A stretch of 64,000 nucleotides of DNA from Ga0077536 sp035325705 (GTDB lineage Bacteria; Pseudomonadota; Gammaproteobacteria; Ga0077536): NCBI GenBank assembly GCA_035325705.1, contig DAOKZI010000020.1, forward strand, positions 1-64,000, given 5' to 3'. Within the stretch, counting starts at the first letter, position 1. Every line of letters starts with the position of its first letter. The notes beneath the pieces are model-generated. The model made no database searches, was not told the DNA's origin, and worked only from the letters and a program-made list of their open reading frames with translations. Both the position numbers and the translations under genes were made by a program. Positions 17,527 through 26,067 of this stretch are shown here, piece by piece.

Positions 17527-18963
17527 TCAAGCCCCTTGCGGCGCGACGGGCGCCGCTTTCCAGAAGTAGCGGTGGAAATGTCGCTCGCCGTCCTTGCTCT
17601 TGATACGGAATACCATGCGCAGCGGCGTGCCGACTTCGAGCTGGTCAGGCGCGACATCGACCATTTCCATCAGCACCCGCGCGCCGTTGTCGAATTGTAC
17701 GAGACCGAAGTACAAGGGAGGAGCCGGGTAATATTGCAACCAGTCGGCGGTGTAGCTGAACACCGTGGCCGGCTCGTCGCACAGGCAGTGCGGCGAAAAC
17801 GGCTCCATCGCGCCGCAATTGACGCAGCTCGCGAGCTGGGGAAACTGGATGTTGCCGCAGGAAAGGCAGCGTCCGGCGGTGAATCGCGCAATCTGGTCCC
17901 ACGCCCGGTATTGCTGGGTCAGGGAGATCTTGTCGCCGCCTTCGGCGCGCATGCCCCAGTCGAGGCGCAGGGCGCCCTGAAAAGACAGCAGCTTGGTGTA
18001 GTGGAGCTCGCTGCGTCCGCCCGCCATGGCCGCGGCTATGCCGCGCGGCGGATGATAGTCGGCCACGGCGTCGGTCGCTTCGAACACCAGCGCATCGCAA
18101 CCGGCGCCGAAACTCAGCACGAGTATCCTGTCGCCGGGCCGTGCCCGCTCGAGCGCGCCGGCGAGCATCAAGAGCCCGTGAGCCGTCCCGGTGTCACCGC
18201 AACGGGCCGAATAATCGTCCGCAACCGCGCCTGGATCGATGCCAATCTTCTTCGCCGTCGCTTCGATGACACCGGTCAGGCAGCTCGGCAGGCAGAAATG
18301 CCTGATATCCGCAGCCGACACACCGGCGTCGGCGAGCGCCGACTTTGCCGCCGCGACGGCAAGCTTTCCGTAGCCCTCCTCGCGCACCCAGCGCTCTTCC
18401 CAGTAGTAATCGTACGGCTCGCCGGCGGCACGAAAGTGATCGATGAAACACTCGGCGCGAGTGGCGGCGCCGATCAATCTGGCGATGAGGCGATCGCGGC
18501 CCACCGCCACGGCGACGGCCCCGGCGCCATACTGCAGCTCCTGAACGCTTCCCGGCCTGGCGAGACGTGCATCGGAGGCGATGACGAGCGTCGACCGGTC
18601 GTCCGCGCTGCGCAGCGCAGAGAGCAGGGCCGACGTGCCGGCTCGCAGCGATCCACCGGTATCCATCGTCGTGACCGAATCGGCCAGCCCGAGCGCGGCA
18701 GCGATCACGCTTGCATTCTGCAGGTCCGCAAAGGGCGGGCTGGTGGACGCGAAGACGATGGAACCCACATCGCTACAGTCGATGCCCCGCGCGGCCTCCA
18801 CGCCCATCGTGATCGTGTCCTCGTCCCAGCTCGCGAGGGCGCGACATCCTTTGGCCAACCCCTTCAGCGATGGAAAAGACCAGCTATGCGCAGCGGCGAT
18901 GGCGGCTCGCTCCATGCGGAGATGGGGCACATAAGCCCCTAATGCAGTGATGCCACGTTCCAT
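17527..18963 (-). CDS. HMG-CoA synthase-like protein fused to a C-terminal DUF35 (zinc ribbon + OB fold) domain
   Basis: 478 residues. Residues about 1-340 follow the thiolase-fold HMG-CoA synthase/KAS III pattern, and 350-478 are DUF35 with a zinc ribbon CLSCG...CVNCG (C366, C369, C380, C383) and an OB fold. By my alignment to archaeal HMG-CoA synthase, the three catalytic residues are all replaced: the Glu by T74 (STSPP), the Cys by L106 (GGSLRAGT), and the His by C224 (FCLPS). The N-terminal half is therefore probably non-catalytic and structural or CoA-binding. It lies 3 bases ahead of the thiolase, recalling the archaeal thiolase-DUF35-HMGCS complex in one operon. Function is inferred as thiolase partner. 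Confidence 0.82.
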   Translation of the reverse strand: MERGITALGAYVPHLRMERAAIAAAHSWSFPSLKGLAKGCRALASWDEDTITMGVEAARGIDCSDVGSIVFASTSPPFADLQNASVIAAALGLADSVTTMDTGGSLRAGTSALLSALRSADDRSTLVIASDARLARPGSVQELQYGAGAVAVAVGRDRLIARLIGAATRAECFIDHFRAAGEPYDYYWEERWVREEGYGKLAVAAAKSALADAGVSAADIRHFCLPSCLTGVIEATAKKIGIDPGAVADDYSARCGDTGTAHGLLMLAGALERARPGDRILVLSFGAGCDALVFEATDAVADYHPPRGIAAAMAGGRSELHYTKLLSFQGALRLDWGMRAEGGDKISLTQQYRAWDQIARFTAGRCLSCGNIQFPQLASCVNCGAMEPFSPHCLCDEPATVFSYTADWLQYYPAPPLYFGLVQFDNGARVLMEMVDVAPDQLEVGTPLRMVFRIKSKDGERHFHRYFWKAAPVAPQGA

Positions 18964-19100
18964 TTCAATCCTCGATGTCGCGTCTGCGACGCTTGCAGCC
19001 CGCCTGCGAGCCTCATCTGCGACGTAGCCCCGGGATTCGTGCAGCGGCTTGCGTCCGCGCGGGCGCCGGGGCAGCGCGTGCGCTACCGTATGCGGTACGG

Positions 19101-19141
19101 CCTTTCGCGCAGAACCCCCGAAAGAGGGGCCATGCGAAAGG
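19101..19141. promoter_or_regulatory. Interrupted two-step hairpin between the LuxR gene and the HMGCS-like gene
   Basis: CCTTTCGC (19101-19108) pairs with GCGAAAGG (19134-19141). Inside it, CCCC (19115-19118) pairs with GGGG (19126-19129). Just to the left, CCGTA-tgcgg-TACGG (19086-19100) forms a second small hairpin. No T-run follows on the minus strand. The structure sits in the 278-bp gap 18964-19241 and may be a terminator for the regulator gene or a leader element of the HMGCS-like/thiolase pair. Confidence 0.45.
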
Positions 19142-19241
19142 AGGCTGCGATCGAAGGTGGGATTGGCGGCACCTCACTCGAATCGGCACCGGGCAGTGGC
19201 GGTCGGCGCGGAAACGCCGTTGTGGGGCACGGTCGGATGGA

Positions 19242-22049
19242 CTACCCGAGCTCGCGCAGCAAATCCATCTGTCGCGCGCGGTGCACGGCCAGTGTGCGGC
19301 TGCTGACGCCGAGTTTCCCGTAGATGTTCTTCAGGTGCCATTTGACCGTTTCGGTAGCAAGCTTCAGGTTCTCGGCAGCTTCTTCGTTGGAAAGCCCCTG
19401 CGCGATCAGCGTCAGCACCTCGCGTTCGCGCTGACTCAAAGCTTCGCTCAGATCGGACGCCGCTTTCGGGATCGGACCGGTTTCGCGCACTGCTTCATCG
19501 AGCTTCAAGGCGTTACGCAGACGGCCGAACCAGGGCGACCGGAGCATCGTCGCCGGGATCCGTCTGGCCGCAGTGAGCTCCCCGATGAGAGCGGCCGCCG
19601 CGTCGCCTTCGTCGCCGATCGAGCGAATCATTTCGGCGGGTCCCGCGCAGTCCAGGGCGAGCGCCGTTTGCTCGAGCGCCGCTTTGTCCTGATTGCCCTG
19701 CTTCAGGGCAATCGCGAGCAGGATGCGCGTCCTGACCGCGGGATACGGGCGACTGGCCGGATTTTCATCGTCCATGATCCCGCGCAACAATCCGATCGCC
19801 GCGGCCGCGTCGTGCCGGTACAAGTGCATCCGCGCACGGGCCACGCAGCGCAGACGCCACGTCTCGGATGCGGCACAGGGGACGGCGGGCGGATGGGGAT
19901 CGGTCATCGCTTCCAAGCGTTTCAGGGTACGCTCGGCATCGACGACACGGCCCTCGATCAGCCACAGCCGGACGTGCTCGGCCAGGGCGCTCGCTGCCAA
20001 GCGCAGCCAACGTCGGCGGCTGGCCACGACTTCGGCGCGTTCCAGGAAACCGTGCGCGGCCGCGAAGTCGCCGCGTACGCCCGACAAGCGGGCGAGCGCG
20101 ACATAGGCGGAGCGTACGGAATCGAGGAAACAGGCGTCGTCGATCAAGTCGAGCCGATCGGCGAGGAGCTGGTCGAGCTCGTCGAGCTCGTCCCATTCGT
20201 AATGCAGGGCGGCGAGCGAGCAGGCGACGAGTGTGGCCGCAGCCGAGCAGCGCCCGGCGTGGGATTCAGCGAGCTCGAGTGCTTGACGCAAATGCCGCGC
20301 ACCGTCGAGCAGGCGGCCTTCCTGAATGTCGCAGCCGGCCAGCACACAGGCGCGGTAACTCGCGGTGAACAGGTTGCGACGCGGGTCGTCGAGGACCGGA
20401 TAATGCTCGGGCTGAAGCACCGCGCGGGCCCGTTCGAGGTCGCCGCCGAGCATGTAACAGTGCGTCATGCCGTTGAGCAGCGCCTGGTATACCCAGACCG
20501 CATGCTCGTCGGCCGAGGGCGTGCCGGTGATCCAGGGGCGGCACTGCTCGCCGATGGTCAGCGCTCCGGCCGTATCGTCGCGCAGCGCCGTGATACAAAA
20601 GCGGAGGGAAAGCAGTTCGGCATCGATGCCTGTGGCGTCCCCGGGCGGCAGTGATCCCTCCGTCCGGGCGCGCGCGAGGTCCTCGACGACGGTCGCGGCC
20701 TCATCGAGCCGGATGGTCAGCAGAAGCGCCCAGGCCATTGCAATGCGAAGCCGCGTTCCGACCGCCGCGTCGGGTAACTTGCGCACCCAGGCCAGCAGGT
20801 CGTGCACGCGGCTGTCCTCCACCTCGCGCATGGCACACCGTTCTACCCATAGGCTCGCAAGATCGATCCGCTCGGCGGCCAACGCGTGCCGCACCGCCTC
20901 CGACCACAGTTCGTGATCTGCAAACCACTGCGCGGCGAGCGCGTGCAGAGGCTTGAGCTGCTCGGGATGCCGGTGCGCCAGCTCATCGCGCAGAAACTCC
21001 GCGAACAGCGCGTGATACCGGAACCAGCGGCCCTCGGAGTCCAGCACCTGGATGAAGAGACTCCGCTCGGCAAGCCGCTCCAGCATCTGCTTGCCGTCCG
21101 CAACGCCGGTCAGCGCGGTGGCGAGCGACCCATTGAGCCGCTCCAAGATCGAGGTGTGCAGCAGAAAATCCGCTTCATGGCCCGCGATGTGCGGGAGCAC
21201 CGCCTCGGCCAGGTAGTCGTTCACGGCGCGATGCGTGCCGGAGAAGGATTGAATCACCGCCGTCGTGTCGGCCATGCCGCGCAAGGCTATCGCCGCCATC
21301 TGCAGCCCGGCGGCCCAGCCCTCGGTGGCTTCATGCAGCGAACGGGTCTGGCTCGCATCGAGGGTGAGGCCGCAGAACTCGTGCAGGAATCGGCGCGTGT
21401 CCCGGATGTCGAAGCGCATGCTCGAGGCGTCTATTTCGACCAGCTCGTCCCTGGCCCGAAGATGAGCGAGCGGCAGAGAAAGTTCCGTGCGCGTGGCCAC
21501 GACGAAGTGAAGATTGGGTGGGCCGCGCAGGATCAGAAAGGCGAGCAGGTCGAGTATCGGGCCGTGATGAACGCGATCGGCATCGTCGAGAATCAAGGTG
21601 ATGCCATCGGAAATCCGTTGGAGCGCATTCACGAGCGAGGTCAGCGCCACCTTCGGGGAAGCGACCGGATCGTGGTTCAGCAGCTCTGGGATCTCCTCCG
21701 CGCGCGGCCCGAGCGCTTCGGCGAACGAAGTCTTGAGATAGGCCACGAGCCTGCTTGGGTCGTCGTCTTCGGCGTCGAGCGACAACCAGGCAACGATGTG
21801 TTTGTCGGCAATCAGATGTTCACGCCAGTCCGTCAGGACGGTGGTCTTGCCAAACCCTGCCGGCGCGCGCACGACGCACAGTTTGCGGTCGCCGCCCAGC
21901 GCCAGCGTGCTCAGCACGCTGGCACGTCGCACGATGTGGCGCGGTGAGCGAGGCGGCGCCAGCTTGGTACGAATGAGGCGCGTGGTGTCGGAGCTCGCGG
22001 GGTATCGCTTGGCCGGCATCTGCGTCTGCCTTTTCGTGCTGTCGGGCAT
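19242..22049 (-). CDS. LuxR-family ATP-dependent regulator (MalT/LAL type)
   Basis: About 935 residues. The N-terminal signal-transduction ATPase has Walker A RAPAGFGKTTVL (about 62-73) and a Walker B-like LILDDAD. A long helical TPR-like sensor region fills the middle. A C-terminal LuxR helix-turn-helix carries SQREREVLTLIAQGLSNEEA and TVKWHLKNIYGKLGVSSRT. The start is uncertain: ATG 22049 is taken, but ATG 22019 has a better AAAAGG upstream. LAL regulators bind an inducer in the TPR region and ATP, then activate promoters. Its place between the beta-oxidation and thiolase genes makes it the probable activator of the island. It begins 20 bases after the ACAD stop. Confidence 0.9.
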   Translation of the reverse strand: MPDSTKRQTQMPAKRYPASSDTTRLIRTKLAPPRSPRHIVRRASVLSTLALGGDRKLCVVRAPAGFGKTTVLTDWREHLIADKHIVAWLSLDAEDDDPSRLVAYLKTSFAEALGPRAEEIPELLNHDPVASPKVALTSLVNALQRISDGITLILDDADRVHHGPILDLLAFLILRGPPNLHFVVATRTELSLPLAHLRARDELVEIDASSMRFDIRDTRRFLHEFCGLTLDASQTRSLHEATEGWAAGLQMAAIALRGMADTTAVIQSFSGTHRAVNDYLAEAVLPHIAGHEADFLLHTSILERLNGSLATALTGVADGKQMLERLAERSLFIQVLDSEGRWFRYHALFAEFLRDELAHRHPEQLKPLHALAAQWFADHELWSEAVRHALAAERIDLASLWVERCAMREVEDSRVHDLLAWVRKLPDAAVGTRLRIAMAWALLLTIRLDEAATVVEDLARARTEGSLPPGDATGIDAELLSLRFCITALRDDTAGALTIGEQCRPWITGTPSADEHAVWVYQALLNGMTHCYMLGGDLERARAVLQPEHYPVLDDPRRNLFTASYRACVLAGCDIQEGRLLDGARHLRQALELAESHAGRCSAAATLVACSLAALHYEWDELDELDQLLADRLDLIDDACFLDSVRSAYVALARLSGVRGDFAAAHGFLERAEVVASRRRWLRLAASALAEHVRLWLIEGRVVDAERTLKRLEAMTDPHPPAVPCAASETWRLRCVARARMHLYRHDAAAAIGLLRGIMDDENPASRPYPAVRTRILLAIALKQGNQDKAALEQTALALDCAGPAEMIRSIGDEGDAAAALIGELTAARRIPATMLRSPWFGRLRNALKLDEAVRETGPIPKAASDLSEALSQREREVLTLIAQGLSNEEAAENLKLATETVKWHLKNIYGKLGVSSRTLAVHRARQMDLLRELG

Positions 22050-22069
22050 CAAGCGAAGAGGTCGGGCAC

Positions 22070-23242
22070 CTAGGTCGTGGGCACTGCGGAATCCCGTCGT
22101 TCCGCGGGGAACAGCTCACGTCCGATGATTTGCTTCATCACCTCGATGGCGCCACCGGCAATCCGCACGATGCGTGCGTCCGCGTAGGCACGGCCGATGG
22201 CGGAATCCATCAGGTAGCCGGATTCTCCAATCAACTGGAGGCATTCATCGACGACTTTACAATGGGTCGTCGTGACGAACATCTTGGCCATGGCCGCGTC
22301 GGTGGGCGAGAGGCGGCCGGCCATGAACTGCTCTATGCAGCGATCCGTCATGACCCGGGCAGCCGCGGTGTCGGTCGCGAGTTCGGCAAGCTTGAACTGT
22401 ATGTGCTGGAGGAAGCGCGCTTCGTCATCGCCCATCCGCTCTCGGAGCCGGGATATGGTCTGGTCTATGCTGGACTCGCAGACCGCGGCGGAGCGGATGG
22501 CCTGCGCCAGGCGCTCCTGCGCGAGCTTGTGCATCATCACGCTGAAACCGCGGCCTTCATCGCCGATCAGGTTGGAGGCCGGCACACGGACGTCGGTGAA
22601 GAACAGCTCGGCGGTATCCTGTCCCTGCAATCCCAGCTTCGGCAGTTTGCGACCCTTGACGAATCCGTCGCGCGTCGCTTCGACGAGAAACAGGCTCACG
22701 CCTTTCGCGCCTGCTGCGCGATCGGTCTTCGTCGCCAGCACGACGAAATCGCACAGATGGCCGTTCGAGATGAACACTTTCTGGCCGTTGATGACGAAGT
22801 CGTCGCCGTCGCGCACCGCGCGCGTGCGGATGGCCTTGACGTCGCTGCCCGCGTGCGGCTCCGTGATTCCCAAGGCACCAATGGCCTCACCCCGCACCAT
22901 CCTGGGCAGCCACTCGCGTTTCTGGGCCTCGGTGCCGAAACCCGCGATATACGAGGCCACCATGTCGACGTGGACCATGAAGCCCGGCGCCGTTGCCCCG
23001 GCTCGGGCCAATTCCTCGAAAAACACCACGTCGTACAGATAATCCAGACCCGGGCCGCCGTAGTCGCGGGCGATCGTGCAGCACAGGAAGCCGGCGTCGC
23101 CGGCCTGGCGCCAGATCTGGCGGGGCACTTCTCCTCGCCTTTCCCACTCCCGGTGGTGAGGAACGATCTGGCTGGCGATGAAATCACGTGCCCGCCTCCG
23201 GAATGCCGCGTGCTCATGCGAGAAGAGAGTGCGCTCTAGCAT
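22070..23242 (-). CDS. Acyl-CoA dehydrogenase (second copy)
   Basis: 390 residues. ACAD features are ITEPHAGSDVKAIRTRAV, INGQKVFISNGHLCDF, ELFFTDVRVPASNLIGDEG, RLAQAIRSAAV and the C-terminal RIAGGAIEVMKQIIGREL. As in the copy at 14981, Gly replaces the MCAD-type catalytic Glu. The two share many blocks, including LCDxxVLATxTDxAAGAKG, but differ enough to act on different chain lengths or stereoisomers. It is part of the minus-strand run, 17 bases downstream of the crotonase gene. Confidence 0.93.
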   Translation of the reverse strand: MLERTLFSHEHAAFRRRARDFIASQIVPHHREWERRGEVPRQIWRQAGDAGFLCCTIARDYGGPGLDYLYDVVFFEELARAGATAPGFMVHVDMVASYIAGFGTEAQKREWLPRMVRGEAIGALGITEPHAGSDVKAIRTRAVRDGDDFVINGQKVFISNGHLCDFVVLATKTDRAAGAKGVSLFLVEATRDGFVKGRKLPKLGLQGQDTAELFFTDVRVPASNLIGDEGRGFSVMMHKLAQERLAQAIRSAAVCESSIDQTISRLRERMGDDEARFLQHIQFKLAELATDTAAARVMTDRCIEQFMAGRLSPTDAAMAKMFVTTTHCKVVDECLQLIGESGYLMDSAIGRAYADARIVRIAGGAIEVMKQIIGRELFPAERRDSAVPTT

Positions 23243-23259
23243 GATTGCTGGCTCCTTCG

Positions 23260-24048
23260 CTAGCGACGCCGGAACCGGCGGAAGTCCGGCTTGCGCTTCT
23301 GCATGAACGCGCTTGCCCCCTCGGTTTGTTCGGCATTGCCTGCCATGTGGATCATCGCCTGCTTGGTCATCTCGAACGAGGGCGTGATCATGTCGAACCA
23401 GACGTTGGCGCCGATCTTGCTCAGTTCGAGATAGGAGGGACTACGGTCCAGCAGCATGTCGCACCACGCCTGCACGGCTTCGTCCAGCTCGTCCGAGGGC
23501 ACGACCTTGTTGATCATGCCGAGGGCCAGTGCTTCCTGCGCCGAGTATTGTTGACACAGGTAGACGACCTCACGCGCCTTTTTCTCTCCGATCGTCAGGG
23601 CGAGCAGGTTCGTGCCGCCGAAGAACGGGGAGCTGCCGATTTTCGGCCCGACTTGCCCGAAGGTCGCGTGCTCTGCCGCGATGGCCAGATCCGCGCACAC
23701 GACGATTTCATTGCCACCCCCGATGGCGGCGCCGTTCACCGCGGCGATGACGGGCTGACGGATCCGGCGCATCAGCCCCAACGCCTGCACGGCGGCATCG
23801 AAGAGCTTACGCGCCTTCTCGGGTGAAAAATCCTGCAGATCGGCCAGATACCCGCCCGCGCAAAATGCCTTGTCGCCGGCTCCTTTTACCACCACGACAC
23901 CGATCGTCGGGTCTTCGTGGCAAGCCTGCAAGGCCTGGCCAAACTCCGCAATCATTTCATGATCGAAGGCATTGCGCCGCTCGGGGTGGTTGAAAGTGAT
24001 CTGCGCGACGGCAGCGCTGCTCTCGAACAGAATGTGTTTATAGTCCAT
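23260..24048 (-). CDS. Crotonase-fold enzyme of the MenB/BadI branch
   Basis: 262 residues from ATG 24048. Crotonase features are the first oxyanion-hole segment KAFCAGGYLAD (about 60-70) and VNGAAIGGGNEIVVCADLAIA. Several blocks match MenB and BadI (2-ketocyclohexanecarboxyl-CoA hydrolase) rather than simple enoyl-CoA hydratases: FGQVGPKIGS, GEKKAREVVYLCQQYS, the DELDEAVQAW block and the C-terminal MQKRKPDFRRF. The Asp that MenB and BadI carry after GPK(V/M)GS appears to be Pro here (GSSPFFGG). It may therefore hydrolyse or hydrate an alicyclic CoA thioester, but the chemistry is open. A 198-bp gap separates it from the MaoC gene. Confidence 0.85.
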   Translation of the reverse strand: MDYKHILFESSAAVAQITFNHPERRNAFDHEMIAEFGQALQACHEDPTIGVVVVKGAGDKAFCAGGYLADLQDFSPEKARKLFDAAVQALGLMRRIRQPVIAAVNGAAIGGGNEIVVCADLAIAAEHATFGQVGPKIGSSPFFGGTNLLALTIGEKKAREVVYLCQQYSAQEALALGMINKVVPSDELDEAVQAWCDMLLDRSPSYLELSKIGANVWFDMITPSFEMTKQAMIHMAGNAEQTEGASAFMQKRKPDFRRFRRR

Positions 24049-24246
24049 GTGCGCGGTCCTCGGATGACTTGAATGAGCGTCTGTGGCGGTCGCCCGCCCG
24101 GAGTGTCGGGTCACGTGCGTGCCGGGCTCGAATGGCGTTGCCCGGCGATCATTCGAATTGCGGGTGGCTGGATGAGCGCTCGGCGGCCGAAAAACCCCGG
24201 AGCCTTCGCCGCTGCGGCTTTCAGCGCATCGAAGGAAAGCCGCCTC

Positions 24247-25104
24247 TCACGCATGGAGGGTGACTACGCCGTTATCCACGGCAACGACGTCGCGCTCGAC
24301 CGCGCGGGTGCGGAAGGAGATCGTGCGACCGTCGACCCAGATCGATGTTGACAGGCGTTCGCCGGGATAGACGGGCGAGGTGAAGCGTACGGAAATCGAA
24401 GCGATCCGTTCGGGGTTTCCGCCGCAGGCCCCTTTGAGCACCGCATAGGCGGCCATGCCGAACGTGCCGAGCCCGTGAAAGATCGGGCTCGTGAAGCCGG
24501 CGCTCTTTGCGATCTCCGGATCCGCGTGGAGCGGATTGTAGTCACCGCTCAGGCGGTAGATCAGCGCTGCGCGCGGGTCGATCACGCTGTCCATGGACAG
24601 ATCGGGCTTGCGCTCGGGTATCCGGTGCACGGGCGGCGCTCGATCGGTGGTACTGCCGCAGCCGCCATTGCCACGCAGCACCAGCGTCTGGCCGAGCGTG
24701 GCCAGCGGCGCGCCGGAATCCGCGTCGGTCAATTCGCGCTCGAGGTAGAGCAGGGCGCCTTTGCCGGGTCCCTTGTCCACGATGTCGCGCACGCGGGTCA
24801 GGCCGACCACCCGGCCGCCGATCGGCAACGGCCGATGCAGGTGCAGGCGCTGCTCGCCGTGCAGCATCTTGACCCAGTCGATACCCGCCTCCGGCTTGCG
24901 ATACCACGCACCCGGCGAGCACAGGACCACCGGCATCGTCGGCAGCGTCTGCAGGCCCGATTCGTAGGTGAAGCGCAGCTCTTCCGGACTCAGCGGATCG
25001 CTCGGCAGGCCGAGCCCCAGTGCGTAGAGTATGGTGTCGCGAAACCCGTAGCTTTGCGCCACGGGTTCGAACGGCCAATCCAGCAGCGTGCGGGGATTCA
25101 GCAT
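24247..25104 (-). CDS. MaoC-family (R)-specific enoyl-CoA hydratase 2
   Basis: 285 residues from ATG 25104. It is a double hot-dog protein like the hydratase-2 part of peroxisomal multifunctional enzyme type 2. The hydratase-2 motif YRLSGDYNPLHADPEIAKSAGF (about 183-204) has the catalytic Asp188 and His193, followed by PIFHGLGTFG. It would hydrate a trans-2-enoyl-CoA to the (3R)-hydroxyacyl-CoA. The SDR encoded 16 bases upstream is the matching dehydrogenase type, so the two form a split MFE-2. Confidence 0.92.
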   Translation of the reverse strand: MLNPRTLLDWPFEPVAQSYGFRDTILYALGLGLPSDPLSPEELRFTYESGLQTLPTMPVVLCSPGAWYRKPEAGIDWVKMLHGEQRLHLHRPLPIGGRVVGLTRVRDIVDKGPGKGALLYLERELTDADSGAPLATLGQTLVLRGNGGCGSTTDRAPPVHRIPERKPDLSMDSVIDPRAALIYRLSGDYNPLHADPEIAKSAGFTSPIFHGLGTFGMAAYAVLKGACGGNPERIASISVRFTSPVYPGERLSTSIWVDGRTISFRTRAVERDVVAVDNGVVTLHA

Positions 25105-25120
25105 CGGTCTCACCCGCTGG

Positions 25121-26029
25121 TCAGAGTTTGATGATTTCACCGCGCTCGTGGCTTTGCTTGGGACGCGCGGCGGCCACGATGCGCCGGACTTCGGGGCCGA
25201 TGAGCGCAGGATCTTCCTGCGCCTCCATTTCGGGACCGTGGGTGTAACCTTCCAGCACCGCGAACCGGATCCCCCAGGCTTCGAAGATCCGGCCGTTGAC
25301 CTCGCGCGATTCGGCGCTGGCGAGCCAGGTGGCGAGTGACGCGATCCAGGTCGGACTGCGTCTTTTCAGCACCTCCTCGGTGTAGGTCATGCCGGCGGTG
25401 AGCCGGGTGTTGGCCCGCGGAGCCAGCACGTTGACCGTGACGCCATAGCCGGCCGTGGCCATCTCCTGCGCCAGCACCAGCGAGAAACTCGCAATGCCCG
25501 CCTTGGCGGCGGCATAGTTCGTCTGGCCAACCAGGCTGCCGAACAGGCCGGAGTGCGAGGTCGTATTGAGGATGCGTGCGTCGTTGGACTTGCCGGCCTT
25601 CTTGTTGGCACGCCAGTGAGCCACCGCGTGAAAACAGGGCGCTGCAGTGCCCTTGAGGTGTACGCGTACGACTTGATCCCAGTCCGCCTCGGTCATGTTG
25701 ACGAACATCCGGTCGCGCAGGATCCCGGCGTTGTTGATGAGGACGTCGAGCCGGCCGTAGACGTCCAATGCCTGCTGTACCATTTGCTGTGCCGCCGTCC
25801 AGTCCGAGACGTCGCCTCCGTTGACCACCGCTTCGCCACCGCAGGCGCGGATTTCGTCCACGACCGCTTGCGCCGGGCTCAGATCCGCGCCATTGCCGGC
25901 CGCGTCACCGCCGAGATCGTTGACGACGATCTTTGCGCCGTGGCGGGCCAGCATGAGGGAGTAGTCACGTCCCAGTCCGCGGGCGCCGCCGGTGACGATG
26001 GCGACGCGGCCTTCACACAGTCGATTCAT
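25121..26029 (-). CDS. SDR-family 3-hydroxyacyl-CoA dehydrogenase (MFE-2-like)
   Basis: 302 residues from ATG 26029. The Rossmann motif GGARGLG (14-20) is followed by VVNDLGGD, the Asp of which is characteristic of MFE-2 type NAD enzymes. NNAG is at 99-102, and the catalytic Ser158, Tyr172 and Lys176 are in TTSHSG and NYAAAKAG. The long C-terminal tail (IFEAWGIRFAVLEGY) is also seen in MFE-2 dehydrogenase domains. It would oxidise (3R)-hydroxyacyl-CoA to 3-ketoacyl-CoA. It lies 38 bases downstream of the acyl-CoA ligase. Confidence 0.9.
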   Translation of the reverse strand: MNRLCEGRVAIVTGGARGLGRDYSLMLARHGAKIVVNDLGGDAAGNGADLSPAQAVVDEIRACGGEAVVNGGDVSDWTAAQQMVQQALDVYGRLDVLINNAGILRDRMFVNMTEADWDQVVRVHLKGTAAPCFHAVAHWRANKKAGKSNDARILNTTSHSGLFGSLVGQTNYAAAKAGIASFSLVLAQEMATAGYGVTVNVLAPRANTRLTAGMTYTEEVLKRRSPTWIASLATWLASAESREVNGRIFEAWGIRFAVLEGYTHGPEMEAQEDPALIGPEVRRIVAAARPKQSHERGEIIKL

Positions 26030-26067
26030 GAGCTGTCCTCGATAAGGATTCTGTTGCAGTGTGTGTG

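Noticed and set aside
17527..18963. A functional HMG-CoA synthase for mevalonate synthesis
   Set aside because: The catalytic Glu, Cys and His positions seem to be replaced, no other mevalonate gene is present, and the context is catabolic.
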